From contig NZ_VEWK01000001.1 in the NCBI RefSeq assembly GCF_006376675.1, positions 558,001 to 622,000 of the forward strand: a stretch of 64,000 nucleotides of DNA. The letters run 5' to 3'. The notes beneath the pieces were generated by a model. It was not told where the DNA came from. It made no database searches and saw only the letters and a list, made by a program, of their open reading frames with translations. Positions within the stretch are counted from its first letter, which is position 1, and each line of letters opens with the position of its first letter. This document shows, one piece after another, positions 7,351 through 15,552 of this stretch. The position numbers were made by a program, and so were the translations under genes. This DNA is from Brucella pecoris. GTDB lineage: Bacteria > Pseudomonadota > Alphaproteobacteria > Rhizobiales > Rhizobiaceae.

Positions 7351-8571
7351 CTAGCTGTAAATCCGTGTCGTGGGGAGCAACAAGCTTGTCGGGAATCCGG
7401 GTACGCCCGATGCAATCCAGCGGCACGCCCGCCCGCGCCCGAACATCTCGACCTTGCTGTCGCGGGCAAGCTCTTCGAGTGCTCGCTGCACTGTGCGCGG
7501 GCTAATGTTCAACGCTAGAGCTAATGCCGAACTCGACCAGGCTTCCCCATCGCCGAGCAAAGCGAGGACTTCGGCACGGTCGCCTTCTACGCGCGGCGCC
7601 AGAACGGCAACATTGCGGGTGGTGTTGGGCTGCAGAACAAAACCGTCCCTGGTTGCACTCAGTGTGGCAAGCGGTTTGACTGCCTCGCGCAGCCGGGCGA
7701 TTTCAACGCGCAGCCGCGCACGGTGCGATGCATCGGCATGTCGTGCGCCGAAAGCGTGTTTGAGAAGCGTTTCGCGTGCCACATCCTCCGGCCACGCCTC
7801 CGCCAAAGCGCGCATGAGCTTAAGCAGTACCGGACGAGTGGCGAGAGGAACGATCGTTGTTCCTCCACGCACCACATTGCGGCAGGCGTCCACGATCAGC
7901 GTATCGGTAGCCAAAAGCTTTTCGACTTCTTCGAGATGGAGCAAGCGCTCGGTGCCGCCGGTGATCAAGCGTGCTGCCGGTGTCCCGAAGGCTCGTACGG
8001 CCCGCTCGACCTCGACCGAGATTGCTGGAATACGGGCGTCTGTCGCTGCCTGCATTGCCCGTTCCAGAGCAGCTTTCGCAGGTGCTGTCTTGATGCGACG
8101 GATGGCTATGCCCGCCGCCACCAGTTCGCGCCCGGCCAGCGACGCACGCGGTAGAGCGCTGGCATCGAACGCACCGAGTACCGCTTCGGCTTCATCAAGG
8201 TGACCGATCAGGAGAAGGTGCCGGGCTTCGAGATAGCCGGCATGAGCTGCGTTCCTTCGGTCGCCGGAAGTTTCAAGGGCTATCCGGGCTGCATTGAGCG
8301 TTTGCAACGACCGCCCGAGATCGCGCGAAACAAGTGCGATTTCGGCTTCGGCAACGGCACAACGCGCACGGGCTACAAGTTCTTTCGGACCGAACATACG
8401 CCCCGCACTTCGCAAAAGCGCTCTGGCGCGCGCGAAGTCACCGAGTTGCGCCATCGCGATGCCCCGCAATGCCAGCGCCGGTGGGTCATCGCGCAATGCG
8501 ATCCTTTTCAACGCAGCGAGGGGATCACCAGCCGAGAGAGCACTTGCGGCGGCGGCGATCAGCGAGTCCAT
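7351..8571 (-). CDS. TPR-like protein with C-terminal winged helix-turn-helix
   Basis: 406 residues. The N-terminal half is alanine-rich helical repeat sequence resembling TPR units. The C-terminal region contains LGDGEAWSSSALALALNISPRTVQRALEELARDSKVEMFGRGRACRWI, a clear winged HTH of the type that reads DNA with one recognition helix. The start ATG at 8571 (MDSLIAAAASAL) is preferred to a longer reading whose N-terminus is low-complexity. It is likely a transcriptional regulator for the divergent DUF899 operon and the downstream propeller gene, inferred from position only. Confidence 0.7.
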   Translation of the reverse strand: MDSLIAAAASALSAGDPLAALKRIALRDDPPALALRGIAMAQLGDFARARALLRSAGRMFGPKELVARARCAVAEAEIALVSRDLGRSLQTLNAARIALETSGDRRNAAHAGYLEARHLLLIGHLDEAEAVLGAFDASALPRASLAGRELVAAGIAIRRIKTAPAKAALERAMQAATDARIPAISVEVERAVRAFGTPAARLITGGTERLLHLEEVEKLLATDTLIVDACRNVVRGGTTIVPLATRPVLLKLMRALAEAWPEDVARETLLKHAFGARHADASHRARLRVEIARLREAVKPLATLSATRDGFVLQPNTTRNVAVLAPRVEGDRAEVLALLGDGEAWSSSALALALNISPRTVQRALEELARDSKVEMFGRGRACRWIASGVPGFPTSLLLPTTRIYS

Positions 8572-8657
8572 TGAAATCCCGTCACACTTGTAACTCTCAC
8601 GCAGTCCTCCATCCGAGCTAGCTTCATTGTATCGCAACCGCTGGAAACGGCAATTCG

Positions 8658-8957
8658 ATGGGAGACGCGGATATGCCAATGTGCACTGTAACCGAAAGGG
8701 TCGGTTCGCCGCCGGGACCGGCGAGCGATGCGACCAGTTGGATCGGGCTCGCCGCCACCCCGACATTTGCGCTGATGGCGTGGATTTCTGCATTCGGCTC
8801 GCAGGACATGACGATGTGCTCTGGCGCATCGACTTTCTTCCCCGTCAACGACATGGCCGTGATGTACGCGCTGATGAGCCTCTTTCATCTGACGCCGTGG
8901 ACGAAGTTTTTTGCAGCCCGTTTGCAGCGCCCCAATACTCAAACCATAGGAGACTGA
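8658..8957 (+). CDS. Small membrane protein, hypothetical
   Basis: 99 residues with two hydrophobic stretches (about 30-47 and 65-82; the second contains MAVMYALMSLFHLTPWTKFF). The stop precedes the DUF899 start by only two bases, and the AGGAG for DUF899 lies inside its 3' end, so the two are co-translated. I do not recognise a named family. The hydrophobic pattern, tight coupling and divergent regulator argue that it is a real gene. Confidence 0.6.
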   Translation: MGDADMPMCTVTERVGSPPGPASDATSWIGLAATPTFALMAWISAFGSQDMTMCSGASTFFPVNDMAVMYALMSLFHLTPWTKFFAARLQRPNTQTIGD

Positions 8958-8959
8958 CA

Positions 8960-9652
8960 ATGCAACACACTGTTGTTTCACACGATGAATGGCTGACCGC
9001 CCGCCGGGACTTCCTGAAAGCAGAGAAGGAATTGACGCATCTTCGCGACAAGGTTGTCCGGCAGCGGCTCGCCCTGCCTTGGGTGCGCATCGACAAGGAA
9101 TATGTCTTTGACACGCCGGAGGGCACGCGCACGCTGGCCGATCTCTTCGATGGCAGGTCGCAGCTCGTGGTGCAGCATTTCATGTTCGCGCCGGGATGGA
9201 AGGAAGGCTGCCCCAGTTGCTCCTTCATGGCCGACCACACCGACGGTATGAACAAACACCTTGCGCATCACGACGTCACCATGATCGCTGTGTCCCGTGC
9301 GCCGCTTGCCGACATCGAACGTTACCGCGAGCGCATGGGCTGGCAGTTCAAATGGGTTTCGTCCTTCGATACCGATTTCAACTACGACTTCCGGGTAAGC
9401 TTTGAACCCGATGAGGTCGCCAGCGGAAAAATAGACTACAACTTCGGCGAATGGCAGTTAACTGGTGCAGAGTGGCCTGGTGTCAGCGCCTTCTACAAGG
9501 ATGACAAGGGCGAGGTCTTCCGTACCTATTCCACTTATGGACGCGGCGTTGAGGTAATGATGGGCACCTACAATATGCTCGATCTCGCTCCGAAAGGCCG
9601 TAATGAGGTCGGGGGAATGGACTGGGTCCGCCGCCACGATCGCTATGAGTAA
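8960..9652 (+). CDS. DUF899 family thioredoxin-like protein
   Basis: 230 residues matching the DUF899 family: starts with VVSHDEWLTARRDFLKAEKELTHLRD, then LVVQHFMFAPGWKEGCPSCSFMADH, with a C-P-S-C pair where thioredoxin-fold proteins keep their redox cysteines, and near the end GTYNMLDLAPKGRNE. It is cytoplasmic with no signal peptide. The family is thought to have a thioredoxin-like fold, but its substrate is unknown. ATG 8960 is supported by AGGAG at 8948-8952. Confidence 0.85.
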   Translation: MQHTVVSHDEWLTARRDFLKAEKELTHLRDKVVRQRLALPWVRIDKEYVFDTPEGTRTLADLFDGRSQLVVQHFMFAPGWKEGCPSCSFMADHTDGMNKHLAHHDVTMIAVSRAPLADIERYRERMGWQFKWVSSFDTDFNYDFRVSFEPDEVASGKIDYNFGEWQLTGAEWPGVSAFYKDDKGEVFRTYSTYGRGVEVMMGTYNMLDLAPKGRNEVGGMDWVRRHDRYE

Positions 9653-9690
9653 GATGGCGGCCCCATCGAAATGATTGAAACAGATACTTA

Positions 9691-9723
9691 GAGCGCCGAT
9701 CTGATTAAATCAGATCGGCGCTC
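9691..9723. terminator. Perfect 16-bp hairpin, likely bidirectional terminator; repeat core copy 3
   Basis: GAGCGCCGATCTGATT and its exact reverse complement are separated by one base between the convergent DUF899 and SorC genes. The same core is seen in the repeats at 1333-1438 and 4567-4671, so this is a stand-alone half copy. Confidence 0.7.
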
Positions 9724-9734
9724 CAGCGCCACGG

Positions 9735-10679
9735 TCACATCAAAAGTCGTTTTGCTGTGTCCTCATCGGTTATCAGTCCATTGATTATGCGCCCGTGCAA
9801 GGCCGCCTTTAACGGAGCCAGCTTGCGTTCTCCCGAAGCAACGCAAATTCTCGGTCGAGCAACGCCAATCTGCGGTGCGACGCTCGTGGTTCGCAGATTG
9901 GTGGCACCGTCCAATATTCTTCCTTCCGCATCGAAAGCCCAACCGCAGATTTCCCCAACTGCACCGAGGCGATTGAGTTCGAATAGTTCGTCCCGATTGA
10001 GAAATCCCTCTTTGGACAGAGGAGAGTCGGCGGACAGATCACTAATACCGGTTAGCCACAGGTCTGCCGTTGTCGCAAGCTCATGAACCCGGCGCACAGG
10101 CTCTATTGAGAGCAGAACGTCTCTCTCTACAGAGGAGGGGAGATAAAGCGGCAGGAGGAGGGGAAAATGTTGGGCATTCACAGTTTCTGAAAGCTTGATC
10201 AGAGCATCGAATGGGCTTGCGGATCCATCGATCCCGATGTGCCCCACAAGCGAAACCAGTCGGTGAGTGGAGCCATTCAACGGCGAAACACGTTGAACTG
10301 TTGCCCGCATCGTGCGTCCGGTTCCCACTGCCATAACAATGGCGTTGCGTGATCGCAATTGACGTTCAATCAAAACGGCAGCAGCTTCCGGGACAGCGGT
10401 CGATACGTCCGGCCATGTTCCTTCAGAGGGCACAACCTCGCAATAAACCAGTTCGAATTTGTCTGTAAGCCTGCTGGACAGTTCCATGCAGTCGGCTATC
10501 GGATGGTTCATCCGGAATGTAATAAGACCTTCGGATCGACATTGGGAAACGAAGCGTTGGGCGGTAGGCCGGGAAACGCCAAGCATTTGTGCAATTTCGT
10601 CCTGAGTCTTGCCGGCAATGTAATATAGCCAGCCAGCCCTTGCGGCGTCGTCCAGTTTAGGCTTTTCGTTATCGGCCAT
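9735..10679 (-). CDS. SorC/DeoR-like sugar-binding transcriptional regulator
   Basis: 314 residues. The N-terminal HTH (about 12-50: ARAGWLYYIAGKTQDEIAQMLGVSRPTAQRFVSQCRSEGLI) is followed by a SorC-type sugar-phosphate-binding domain (about 60-310) with motifs such as IVMAVGTGRTMRA and GEICGWAFDAEGRILD. These regulators respond to phosphorylated sugars or polyols. The gene starts within the last 11 bp of the upstream HAD phosphatase gene and lacks its own good ribosome-binding site, so it is probably translationally coupled. It most likely controls the divergent ugp-like operon. Confidence 0.88.
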   Translation of the reverse strand: MADNEKPKLDDAARAGWLYYIAGKTQDEIAQMLGVSRPTAQRFVSQCRSEGLITFRMNHPIADCMELSSRLTDKFELVYCEVVPSEGTWPDVSTAVPEAAAVLIERQLRSRNAIVMAVGTGRTMRATVQRVSPLNGSTHRLVSLVGHIGIDGSASPFDALIKLSETVNAQHFPLLLPLYLPSSVERDVLLSIEPVRRVHELATTADLWLTGISDLSADSPLSKEGFLNRDELFELNRLGAVGEICGWAFDAEGRILDGATNLRTTSVAPQIGVARPRICVASGERKLAPLKAALHGRIINGLITDEDTAKRLLM

Positions 10680-11376
10680 CGGAGGAAATATCTTTCAATA
10701 AGGCGGGCAGGTCAGCGGCGCTCATCAGAATATGATCGGCACCCGCATCGCGCAATGCCTCCGTATTGTCCAGCACCGTATAATGGCTGCCGCCAGTAAA
10801 GCCGATTGCTGTCATTCCAGCCGCCTTGGCGGCCTGCACGCCACTACGGCTGTCTTCAATGACGACACACCGTGAGGGCTTCGCGCCCATTTTGCCGGCT
10901 GCAAACAGAAAGAGATCGGGTGCGGGCTTGCCATGCTTCACCATTGTCGTGCTGAAGATATTGCCTTTAAACAGCGACAACAGACCCGTTTTCCCCAATG
11001 AAATGTCGAGGCGCTCTTCGTCGCTGGAAGATGCGACACAGTAGGGAAGAGCGATTGCCTCAATCGCGTCCTGAATACCATCAACCGCGACGAGCTCCAG
11101 CTCGAAGCGCTTGAAGAGGCTCTCTCGCCAGTTCGTTACAAAATCTTTCGGCAAGGCTCTGCCCGCGCGCCGCACAAACTCATCCGTTACCGCAGAAGCG
11201 GGGCGGCCGAGAAAATTGCGTATCACATACTCAAGTTCTGTCGGGACACCGTATTGGGTCAAAACCTCCGCGACAGCACCGCAGCCGATTATCTCACTGT
11301 CGACCAGTACGCCGTCACAGTCAAAAATGACGAGATCGAAATCTCCGGAATTGCTTGCGTGAAGGGTAGCTGTCAT
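10669..11376 (-). CDS. HAD-superfamily phosphatase/phosphomutase
   Basis: 235 residues. Motif I is FDCDGVLVDSE with the nucleophile D19 and acid/base D21. A small helical cap follows, then motif II (CVASSSDEE), the motif III lysine (KHGKPAPDLFLFAA) and motif IV (CVVIEDSRSGVQAAKAAGM). This is the layout of beta-phosphoglucomutase-like and glycerol-phosphate-phosphatase-like HAD enzymes. Position in one operon with SorC and opposite a glycerol-3-phosphate-type importer suggests it acts on the imported phosphate ester or a derived sugar phosphate. Confidence 0.85.
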   Translation of the reverse strand: MTATLHASNSGDFDLVIFDCDGVLVDSEIIGCGAVAEVLTQYGVPTELEYVIRNFLGRPASAVTDEFVRRAGRALPKDFVTNWRESLFKRFELELVAVDGIQDAIEAIALPYCVASSSDEERLDISLGKTGLLSLFKGNIFSTTMVKHGKPAPDLFLFAAGKMGAKPSRCVVIEDSRSGVQAAKAAGMTAIGFTGGSHYTVLDNTEALRDAGADHILMSAADLPALLKDISSDGR

Positions 11377-11396
11377 GGAGGAAATCCTGAGATTAT

Positions 11397-11513
11397 GATT
11401 ACAATACGAGCGTATGATAAATCTCGAGCAACCGAAAGATCAACCGGCGAAGTGCCTGATGCTTAAGAATTTAAGTGTTTATCTGGAAAATATTGCAGAT
11501 TATAGTTGTAATC
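11397..11513. promoter_or_regulatory. Divergent control region with repeated GATTA/TAATC elements
   Basis: The 243-bp gap between HAD (minus) and the binding-protein gene (plus) holds GATTACAA (11397-11404), its complement TTGTAATC (11506-11513), the palindrome ATACG-AG-CGTAT (11404-11415), and an imperfect palindrome with GATTA/TAATC arms at 11498-11513. These are candidate operators for the SorC regulator; no binding data can be inferred. Confidence 0.4.
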
Positions 11514-11619
11514 GCCTCATTATGGAGGAGGTGAGAGTAATTGGAAAAACAGGCTGGACAAACACAATTCGGAGCGTATGCTCGCAAATTAAGCACTTGA
11601 TCGATATTGGGAGGAAGCG

Positions 11620-12924
11620 ATGAAGCGTCTTTTAATAGCAGCTATGCTGGCAGGCAGTTCAATGCTGGTCAGTATGACGGCAGAGGCCAAGACCCAGATC
11701 GAATTCTGGCATGCAATGGGAGGCGTGCTTAACGATCGTGTCGGCGAACTGGCAAAGCAGTTCAATGAAACGCAGGATCAGTACACCGTCGTTCCGGTCA
11801 ATAAGGGCAGTTACGAAGAACTCATCAATGCGATGATTGCCGCTTATCGGGCGAAGCGCGCGCCGACCATTGTCCAGACGAACGAGCGTGCATTTCTCAC
11901 GATGCTGAATTCCAGCGCGGTCATTCCCGTCGTGGATCTGATGAGCAAAGAGGGGTACACTATCGACTGGAGCACGGTGATAGCTCCGGTTGCTGCCTAT
12001 TACAGCGACAAGGGAAAGCTGCAGGCGCTTCCCTTCAATTCGTCGACGCCCATTCTTTGGTACAATGAAGAGCATTTCAAAGCTGCCGGTTTCGACAAAC
12101 CTTCGGACAACTGGCAGGAGCTTACCCAACAGTTACACGCGATTCACGACAAAGGCGTCTCACAATGCGCGATGTCTCTGCCCGGTGACTATGAGTGGAG
12201 CTTTCTCGAGAATTATTCGGCTGTGAATGATTTCCCTTATGGCACGAAACGAAATGGTATCGACGGGATCGACACGGAGTTTGTGTTCAACAAATACCTC
12301 GGTACCCAGGTCGAGCGTATGCATGATCTGATCTCCAGCGGCGTCATGGAGATCGCGGGGCAGGGTGTTCAGCCCGTCCAGTTGTTCACGTCTGGCACTT
12401 GTTCGACCATAATTGCCTCGACAGCCTCTCATGCCGCCGTGGAGGCTTCGGCGAAATTCCCGTGGAATGCGACTTTTCTCCCGCATGAGAAAGACCGTAC
12501 TCCCCATAACAGCGTCATCGGTGGCGGTGCCTTATGGACCATGAAAGGCCATTCCGAAGACGAATATAAAGGCGCTGCCGCTTTCTTCGATTTTCTGGCC
12601 AAACCAGAGACACAGGTCTGGTGGAGCAAGAATACCGGCTATGTTCCCGTTACAACCACGGCTTATGACGCGTTGAAAAAGGAAGGCTATTTCGAGCAAC
12701 ACCCGACCCGCGCGATTGCCATCGAACAACTCATGCGGAAACCGAATTCGGACAATTCGATGGGATTCCGTTTCGGCAATTCCAATCAGGCGAATGTTCT
12801 GATCATGGAAGAAGTGATGGCCGCAGCATTGGGTCAGAAGACGACCCAGGAAGCTCTGGATTCCGCCGTCGCCCGCGGTAACGAAGTGCTCCGCCGCTTC
12901 GAAAAGCTGAACGCTGGAAAGTGA
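11620..12924 (+). CDS. ugpB: ABC importer substrate-binding protein, UgpB-like
   Basis: 434 residues with a signal peptide (about 1-23, ends TAEA). Similarity to UgpB is evident throughout: IEFWHAMGGVLNDRVGELAKQFN at the start, PFNSSTPILWYNEEHFKAAG centrally, VIGGGALWTMKGHSEDEYKGAAAFFDFLAKPE, and GNEVLRRFEKLNAGK at the end. UgpB binds sn-glycerol-3-phosphate and glycerophosphodiesters in the periplasm. The GGGAGGAAG just upstream is a strong ribosome-binding site. It is the first gene of the five-gene importer operon. Because the regulator is SorC and not Pho-type, a related phosphate ester remains possible. Confidence 0.85.
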   Translation: MKRLLIAAMLAGSSMLVSMTAEAKTQIEFWHAMGGVLNDRVGELAKQFNETQDQYTVVPVNKGSYEELINAMIAAYRAKRAPTIVQTNERAFLTMLNSSAVIPVVDLMSKEGYTIDWSTVIAPVAAYYSDKGKLQALPFNSSTPILWYNEEHFKAAGFDKPSDNWQELTQQLHAIHDKGVSQCAMSLPGDYEWSFLENYSAVNDFPYGTKRNGIDGIDTEFVFNKYLGTQVERMHDLISSGVMEIAGQGVQPVQLFTSGTCSTIIASTASHAAVEASAKFPWNATFLPHEKDRTPHNSVIGGGALWTMKGHSEDEYKGAAAFFDFLAKPETQVWWSKNTGYVPVTTTAYDALKKEGYFEQHPTRAIAIEQLMRKPNSDNSMGFRFGNSNQANVLIMEEVMAAALGQKTTQEALDSAVARGNEVLRRFEKLNAGK

Positions 12925-12928
12925 TGCG

Positions 12929-13876
12929 ATGATTTCCCTACGTGGACGTGCTGTGCGCTTCCGCTCCCTTGCGGAGCGGAAGGAAAGCGGGTTGAAGCGC
13001 GCGCATTTCCAGGAGTTGAGAACACCAATCCTGCTTCTTTTGCCTCAGTTGCTGGTCTTGCTGTTCTTTTTCTTTATTCCGTCGTTTCGCGCACTTATTC
13101 AGGCGTTTCAGTTGAACGATCCATTCGGCGGGTCTGTGCAATGGGTGGGATTTGCCAATTTCACTGCGTTGTTTGCAAGCGCGCCCTACTGGGCATCGGC
13201 CAAGCTGACGCTGTGGTTTACGCTTTGGCAAAATGCCATAACGCTATCGGTTGCTCTCCTGTTTGCCTTTGCTACAAACCATATCATCCGAGCACGTGGA
13301 ACATATCGCACAATACTATTGCTTCCCTACGCCATTGCTCCCGCTGTCGCTGGGATCATGCTGGCGTTTCTCTTCAATACGCGTGTCGGCCCGATCTCCC
13401 AGATGATGCATATGATGGGGATCGGCTGGGACCCGACCAAGAATTCGACGGATGCAATGATCCTCATTGTGCTAGCCGCTTCGTGGAAGCACATCTGCTA
13501 CAATTATATCTTTCTCGCTGCAGCTCTCCTGGCTGTGCCGCGTTCGATTCTGGAGTCCGCCGCCATCGATGGTGCCGGCCCGTTGCGGCGGTTCCAGCGC
13601 ATCTCGCTGCCAATGATTGCGCCTACGCTGTTCTTTCTGGTCGTCATCAATTTCGTTTATGGCCTGTTCGACACCTTTGCCATCATCGACGCAACGACGC
13701 GCGGCGGACCTGCGGGCGCGACCTCGATCCTTGTTTACAAGGTCTACCAGGATGGCTTCGTCAATCTGGATATGGGGTCGTCAGCCGCTCAATCCGTCAT
13801 TCTCATGATCCTCGCTCTCGCCCTCACTTTTGCCCAGTTTCGACTGGTCGAGCGGCGCGTCAACTATGCGGTTTGA
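12929..13876 (+). CDS. ugpA: ABC importer permease, UgpA-like
   Basis: 315 residues, six membrane helices and the EAA loop near SILESAAIDGAGPLRRFQRISLPMIAPT, as in MalF/UgpA-type permeases. ATG 12929 follows the ugpB stop by 4 bp. A TTG at 12992 (LKRAHFQ...) has a better ribosome-binding site (GGAAGG) and matches the usual UgpA start, so the first 21 residues may not be translated. It forms the membrane channel with the next gene product. Confidence 0.85.
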   Translation: MISLRGRAVRFRSLAERKESGLKRAHFQELRTPILLLLPQLLVLLFFFFIPSFRALIQAFQLNDPFGGSVQWVGFANFTALFASAPYWASAKLTLWFTLWQNAITLSVALLFAFATNHIIRARGTYRTILLLPYAIAPAVAGIMLAFLFNTRVGPISQMMHMMGIGWDPTKNSTDAMILIVLAASWKHICYNYIFLAAALLAVPRSILESAAIDGAGPLRRFQRISLPMIAPTLFFLVVINFVYGLFDTFAIIDATTRGGPAGATSILVYKVYQDGFVNLDMGSSAAQSVILMILALALTFAQFRLVERRVNYAV

Positions 13877-13879
13877 GTT

Positions 13880-14764
13880 ATGAATGAGCGCACTCCAATC
13901 CTCGATGCGGTTTGCCATGCGATTCTGATACTTGGGATCGTCCTGGTTTGTCTCCCGCTGTACTTTGTCCTGGTCACGAGTTCTTTGAGCCAGCAGGATG
14001 TGCTCAAAGTTCCGTTGAGCTGGCTTCCCGGCGATCAGTTCTTCGTCAACTCGCGCGAAGTTTTGAACACGATCAATTTTGGCCAGCTTCTGGTGAATAC
14101 ATTTATCGTGGCGCTCGGAATCACTATCGGCAAAATGGTTCTGTCCCTGCTTGCAGCATTTGCCGTGACCTACTTTCGGTTTCCTTTCCGGATGACCGCT
14201 TTCTGGCTGATATTCATATCGATGATGCTGCCGATCGAGGTCCGTATTGTTCCGACCTATGAATCTGCTGCCAACATGGCGCTGCCGTTGAACATTCTTT
14301 TCGGCTGGCTCGGCATAGCGGTCGAGTTGAACTGGAATATGGTCAACACCTATCCGGGTCTCATCCTTCCGATCATCGCATCGGCAACCGCCACATTCCT
14401 GTTTCGGCAATTCTTCCTGACAATTCCGGACGATCTGTGCGAGGCGGCCCGCATCGATGGCGCCAAGCCGATGCAGTTCTTCTTTCGAATTCTACTGCCA
14501 TTGTCGCGGTCAAATATTGTGGCATTGTCGATCATCCTGTTCCTCATGGGCTGGAACCAGTATCTCTGGCCGTTGCTCATGACGACGGACCCTAGCATGG
14601 CGACGGCGGTGGTCGGTCTGAAACAGGTTATGCCGCAGTCCGACGGACTGCCAACATGGCATCTTCTTATGAACGCTTCCCTCTGGACCATGCTGCCACC
14701 TGTACTTGTAATCCTTGTTATGCAGCGGTGGTTCGTCAAAGGCCTTGTCGACAGCGGAAAATAA
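13880..14764 (+). CDS. ugpE: ABC importer permease, UgpE-like
   Basis: 294 residues with six membrane segments and the EAA motif in DLCEAARIDGAKPMQFFFRILLPLSR, where the ATPase docks. It carries the UgpE-type C-terminus (MQRWFVKGLVDSGK). It starts 3 bp after ugpA and heterodimerises with it by family analogy. Confidence 0.88.
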   Translation: MNERTPILDAVCHAILILGIVLVCLPLYFVLVTSSLSQQDVLKVPLSWLPGDQFFVNSREVLNTINFGQLLVNTFIVALGITIGKMVLSLLAAFAVTYFRFPFRMTAFWLIFISMMLPIEVRIVPTYESAANMALPLNILFGWLGIAVELNWNMVNTYPGLILPIIASATATFLFRQFFLTIPDDLCEAARIDGAKPMQFFFRILLPLSRSNIVALSIILFLMGWNQYLWPLLMTTDPSMATAVVGLKQVMPQSDGLPTWHLLMNASLWTMLPPVLVILVMQRWFVKGLVDSGK

Positions 14765-14783
14765 TAAACCCGGAGAAATTCAA

Positions 14784-15548
14784 ATGGTTAAGATCATCGG
14801 CCATCGTGGCGGTCGAAATTTGTGGGCTGAGAACAGCCTTGCCGGCTTCCGTAATCTGCTGGCTCTCGATGTGGATGCCGTAGAACTGGATGTCCACTTG
14901 AGTTCAGACGGGGTTCCGGTTGTGATCCATGACCCTTTGCTCGACCGGACGACGAACGGGCGAGGGCCTGTTCAGGCTCAAAGTGCAGAAGCGCTCGCAC
15001 AGATTGTTCTGAACGATAGCCGTGGAGAGACGATTCCAACTCTTGCAGCGGTGCTGGATATTTTTGCACCGACCCGACTGGAGCTGGAGCTGGAGATTAA
15101 AATCGACGGGCGGGGCGTGCCTTATCCCGATCTGCCGGAGAAAATCATCGCGCTTGCTGAAGAACGCGGCATGATCGATCGCGTCTTTCTCACCTGTTTT
15201 GTTCCGGAAGTTCTGGAAGATATTCATCGTCGGTTTCCCCAACAGCAATTGCTCATGTCGATAGATCGCCGTTCGGCCGAATTCTTCGGCGGCTTCGACA
15301 AGGTGCTCAAGCGAGGCATAGACACAGCCACGATACTGGCATTTGAGAAAAGTCTGCTGGAAAACGTGTTGGAGCAGTGCGTTGCAGAAGTGGGAACGGC
15401 GAGGCTGGGGTGCTGGGTTCCCAACACCGAAACCGAACTGGAATACTGGATGTCCAAGCCGATAGGTCAATTGACCACGGATCGCCCGGATCTGGCCGTT
15501 CTGGTGGCGGGGCGGCAAAATCGGACAGCATCAGGGCAGAAAGGTTGA
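14784..15548 (+). CDS. ugpQ: Glycerophosphodiester phosphodiesterase
   Basis: 254 residues of the GDPD TIM-barrel family. The catalytic motif is near the start (IGHRGGRNLWAENSLAGFRN, with HR and E-N), followed by VDAVELDVHLSSDGVPVVIHDPLLDRTTNGRG, which contains E-L-D and the second catalytic histidine. It hydrolyses glycerophosphodiesters to glycerol-3-phosphate and an alcohol. It has no signal peptide, so it acts in the cytoplasm on the imported diester. GGAGAAA precedes ATG 14784. Its place between permease and ATPase genes resembles other rhizobial ugp operons. Confidence 0.9.
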   Translation: MVKIIGHRGGRNLWAENSLAGFRNLLALDVDAVELDVHLSSDGVPVVIHDPLLDRTTNGRGPVQAQSAEALAQIVLNDSRGETIPTLAAVLDIFAPTRLELELEIKIDGRGVPYPDLPEKIIALAEERGMIDRVFLTCFVPEVLEDIHRRFPQQQLLMSIDRRSAEFFGGFDKVLKRGIDTATILAFEKSLLENVLEQCVAEVGTARLGCWVPNTETELEYWMSKPIGQLTTDRPDLAVLVAGRQNRTASGQKG

Positions 15549-15552
15549 GCAA

